From the NCBI GenBank assembly GCA_963829585.1, contig CAWHJD010000029.1:1-64000 (forward strand): DNA of 64,000 nt, in the 5' to 3' direction. The stretch comes from Sva-07 sp963829585. GTDB taxonomy: Bacteria; Actinomycetota; Acidimicrobiia; Acidimicrobiales; Ilumatobacteraceae. Below are positions 63,714 through 64,000 of this stretch, in pieces. Below the pieces are notes generated by a model. It was not told the DNA's origin and searched no databases. It worked only from the letters and a program-made list of their open reading frames with translations. Made by a program: the position numbers and the translations under genes. The number at the start of each line of letters is the position of its first letter. Positions within the stretch are counted from its first letter, which is position 1.

Positions 63714-64000
63714 CAGTGACGAAGGTCGATCGGCCAGCGATCGCGCACCTGGTCACCCTCGACGAGCCAGAACTGTTCGTGACGGGCCACGGTCGGGTCG
63801 ACGTGAGATGGCCAGATCCGCACTCGATCGCCGACCTTCCACTCGGCGAGCTCGCGAGGGAGCAGGGTGATGTGCTCGTCGGAGCAGAAGAACACGTCAC
63901 CCTCGTCCCACGACGGATTGCCGTGATCCATCCCGAACGCCTTGAGGCCGGCGTCGGCGATGATCCAGCCTTTCGAACTGATCGACACCACGGTTGCCAG
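63710..64000 (-). CDS. D-serine dehydratase-like/D-threonine aldolase-type PLP enzyme, C-terminal part (cut by the right edge)
   Basis: The last ~96 residues of a fold-type III PLP enzyme. SKGWIIADAGLKAFGMDHG, WDEGDVFFCSDEHITLLP and RIWPSHVDPTVARHEQFW are the beta-barrel region with the zinc-binding His and Cys pair, as in D-serine dehydratase/D-threonine aldolase. The catalytic lysine and the N-terminus lie beyond the window. Which amino acid it uses cannot be told. Confidence 0.8.
   Translation of the reverse strand: MATVVSISSKGWIIADAGLKAFGMDHGNPSWDEGDVFFCSDEHITLLPRELAEWKVGDRVRIWPSHVDPTVARHEQFWLVEGDQVRDRWPIDLRHW

Overview
The window looks like the replication-origin region of a high-GC actinomycete. 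Evidence for this: mycothione reductase and a mycothiol-type DinB enzyme, an F420-type LLM oxidoreductase, DUF3566, DUF721, DUF5318 and DUF6049 proteins, two parS sites next to parA-parB, and gene order close to that around the Mycobacterium tuberculosis origin (gyrA-gyrB-DUF721-recF-dnaN-dnaA | rpmH-rnpA-yidD-yidC-jag-rsmG-parA-parB | cwlM-trx-trxB-anti-sigma-sigma-kinase region-DUF6049-CCA). An Acidimicrobiia/Ilumatobacter-like host is my inference from these families, not a proven identity.

Layout. 1-11.5 kb is accessory DNA beside a tRNA-Ala gene. It holds an edge-truncated GNAT plus A24 prepilin peptidase fusion, two or three small hypothetical genes, a Type ISP (LlaGI-like) restriction-modification enzyme split into two overlapping frames, a GNAT-PIN multidomain protein, an ASCH protein and a tyrosine integrase. 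11.5-28.2 kb is a metabolic block between tRNA-Ala(TGC) and tRNA-Ile(GAT): zinc-ribbon, membrane and Cys-rich proteins, a mycothiol-type enzyme, an amidohydrolase, LLM and GNAT proteins, a lactone oxidase, a class V aminotransferase, mycothione reductase, Nudix, a molybdopterin oxidoreductase, an MgtE-N/CBS protein with DUF1003, and a dehydrogenase coupled to a 44-residue protein. 28.2-38.5 kb is the minus-strand replication block from DUF3566 to dnaA. 38.5-44.4 kb is the plus-strand block from rpmH to parB. 44.5-54.5 kb is a minus-strand envelope/redox/signalling operon. 54.6-63.7 kb is plus-strand: CCA enzyme, GGDEF-EAL, DUF5318, a DUF192 lipoprotein and rpsF-ssb-rpsR-rplI-dnaB. A D-serine-dehydratase-like gene is cut by the right edge.

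How it works together. DnaA, DnaN, RecF, gyrase, SSB, DnaB and a DciA-type DUF721 protein form a replication-initiation set. ParA, ParB and parS segregate the origin. YidC, YidD, Jag, RnpA and bL34 are the usual membrane-insertion and RNA-processing neighbours. The kinase, ECF sigma, anti-sigma, thioredoxin and CwlM-like genes link envelope control to thiol redox state.

A caution. Several genes are interrupted by single frameshifts. They include housekeeping genes (jag, CCA nucleotidyltransferase) as well as island genes (Type ISP, GNAT-PIN, integrase, a hypothetical). This pattern fits indel errors in the assembly at least as well as biological decay, so I do not call the island genes dead on that basis.
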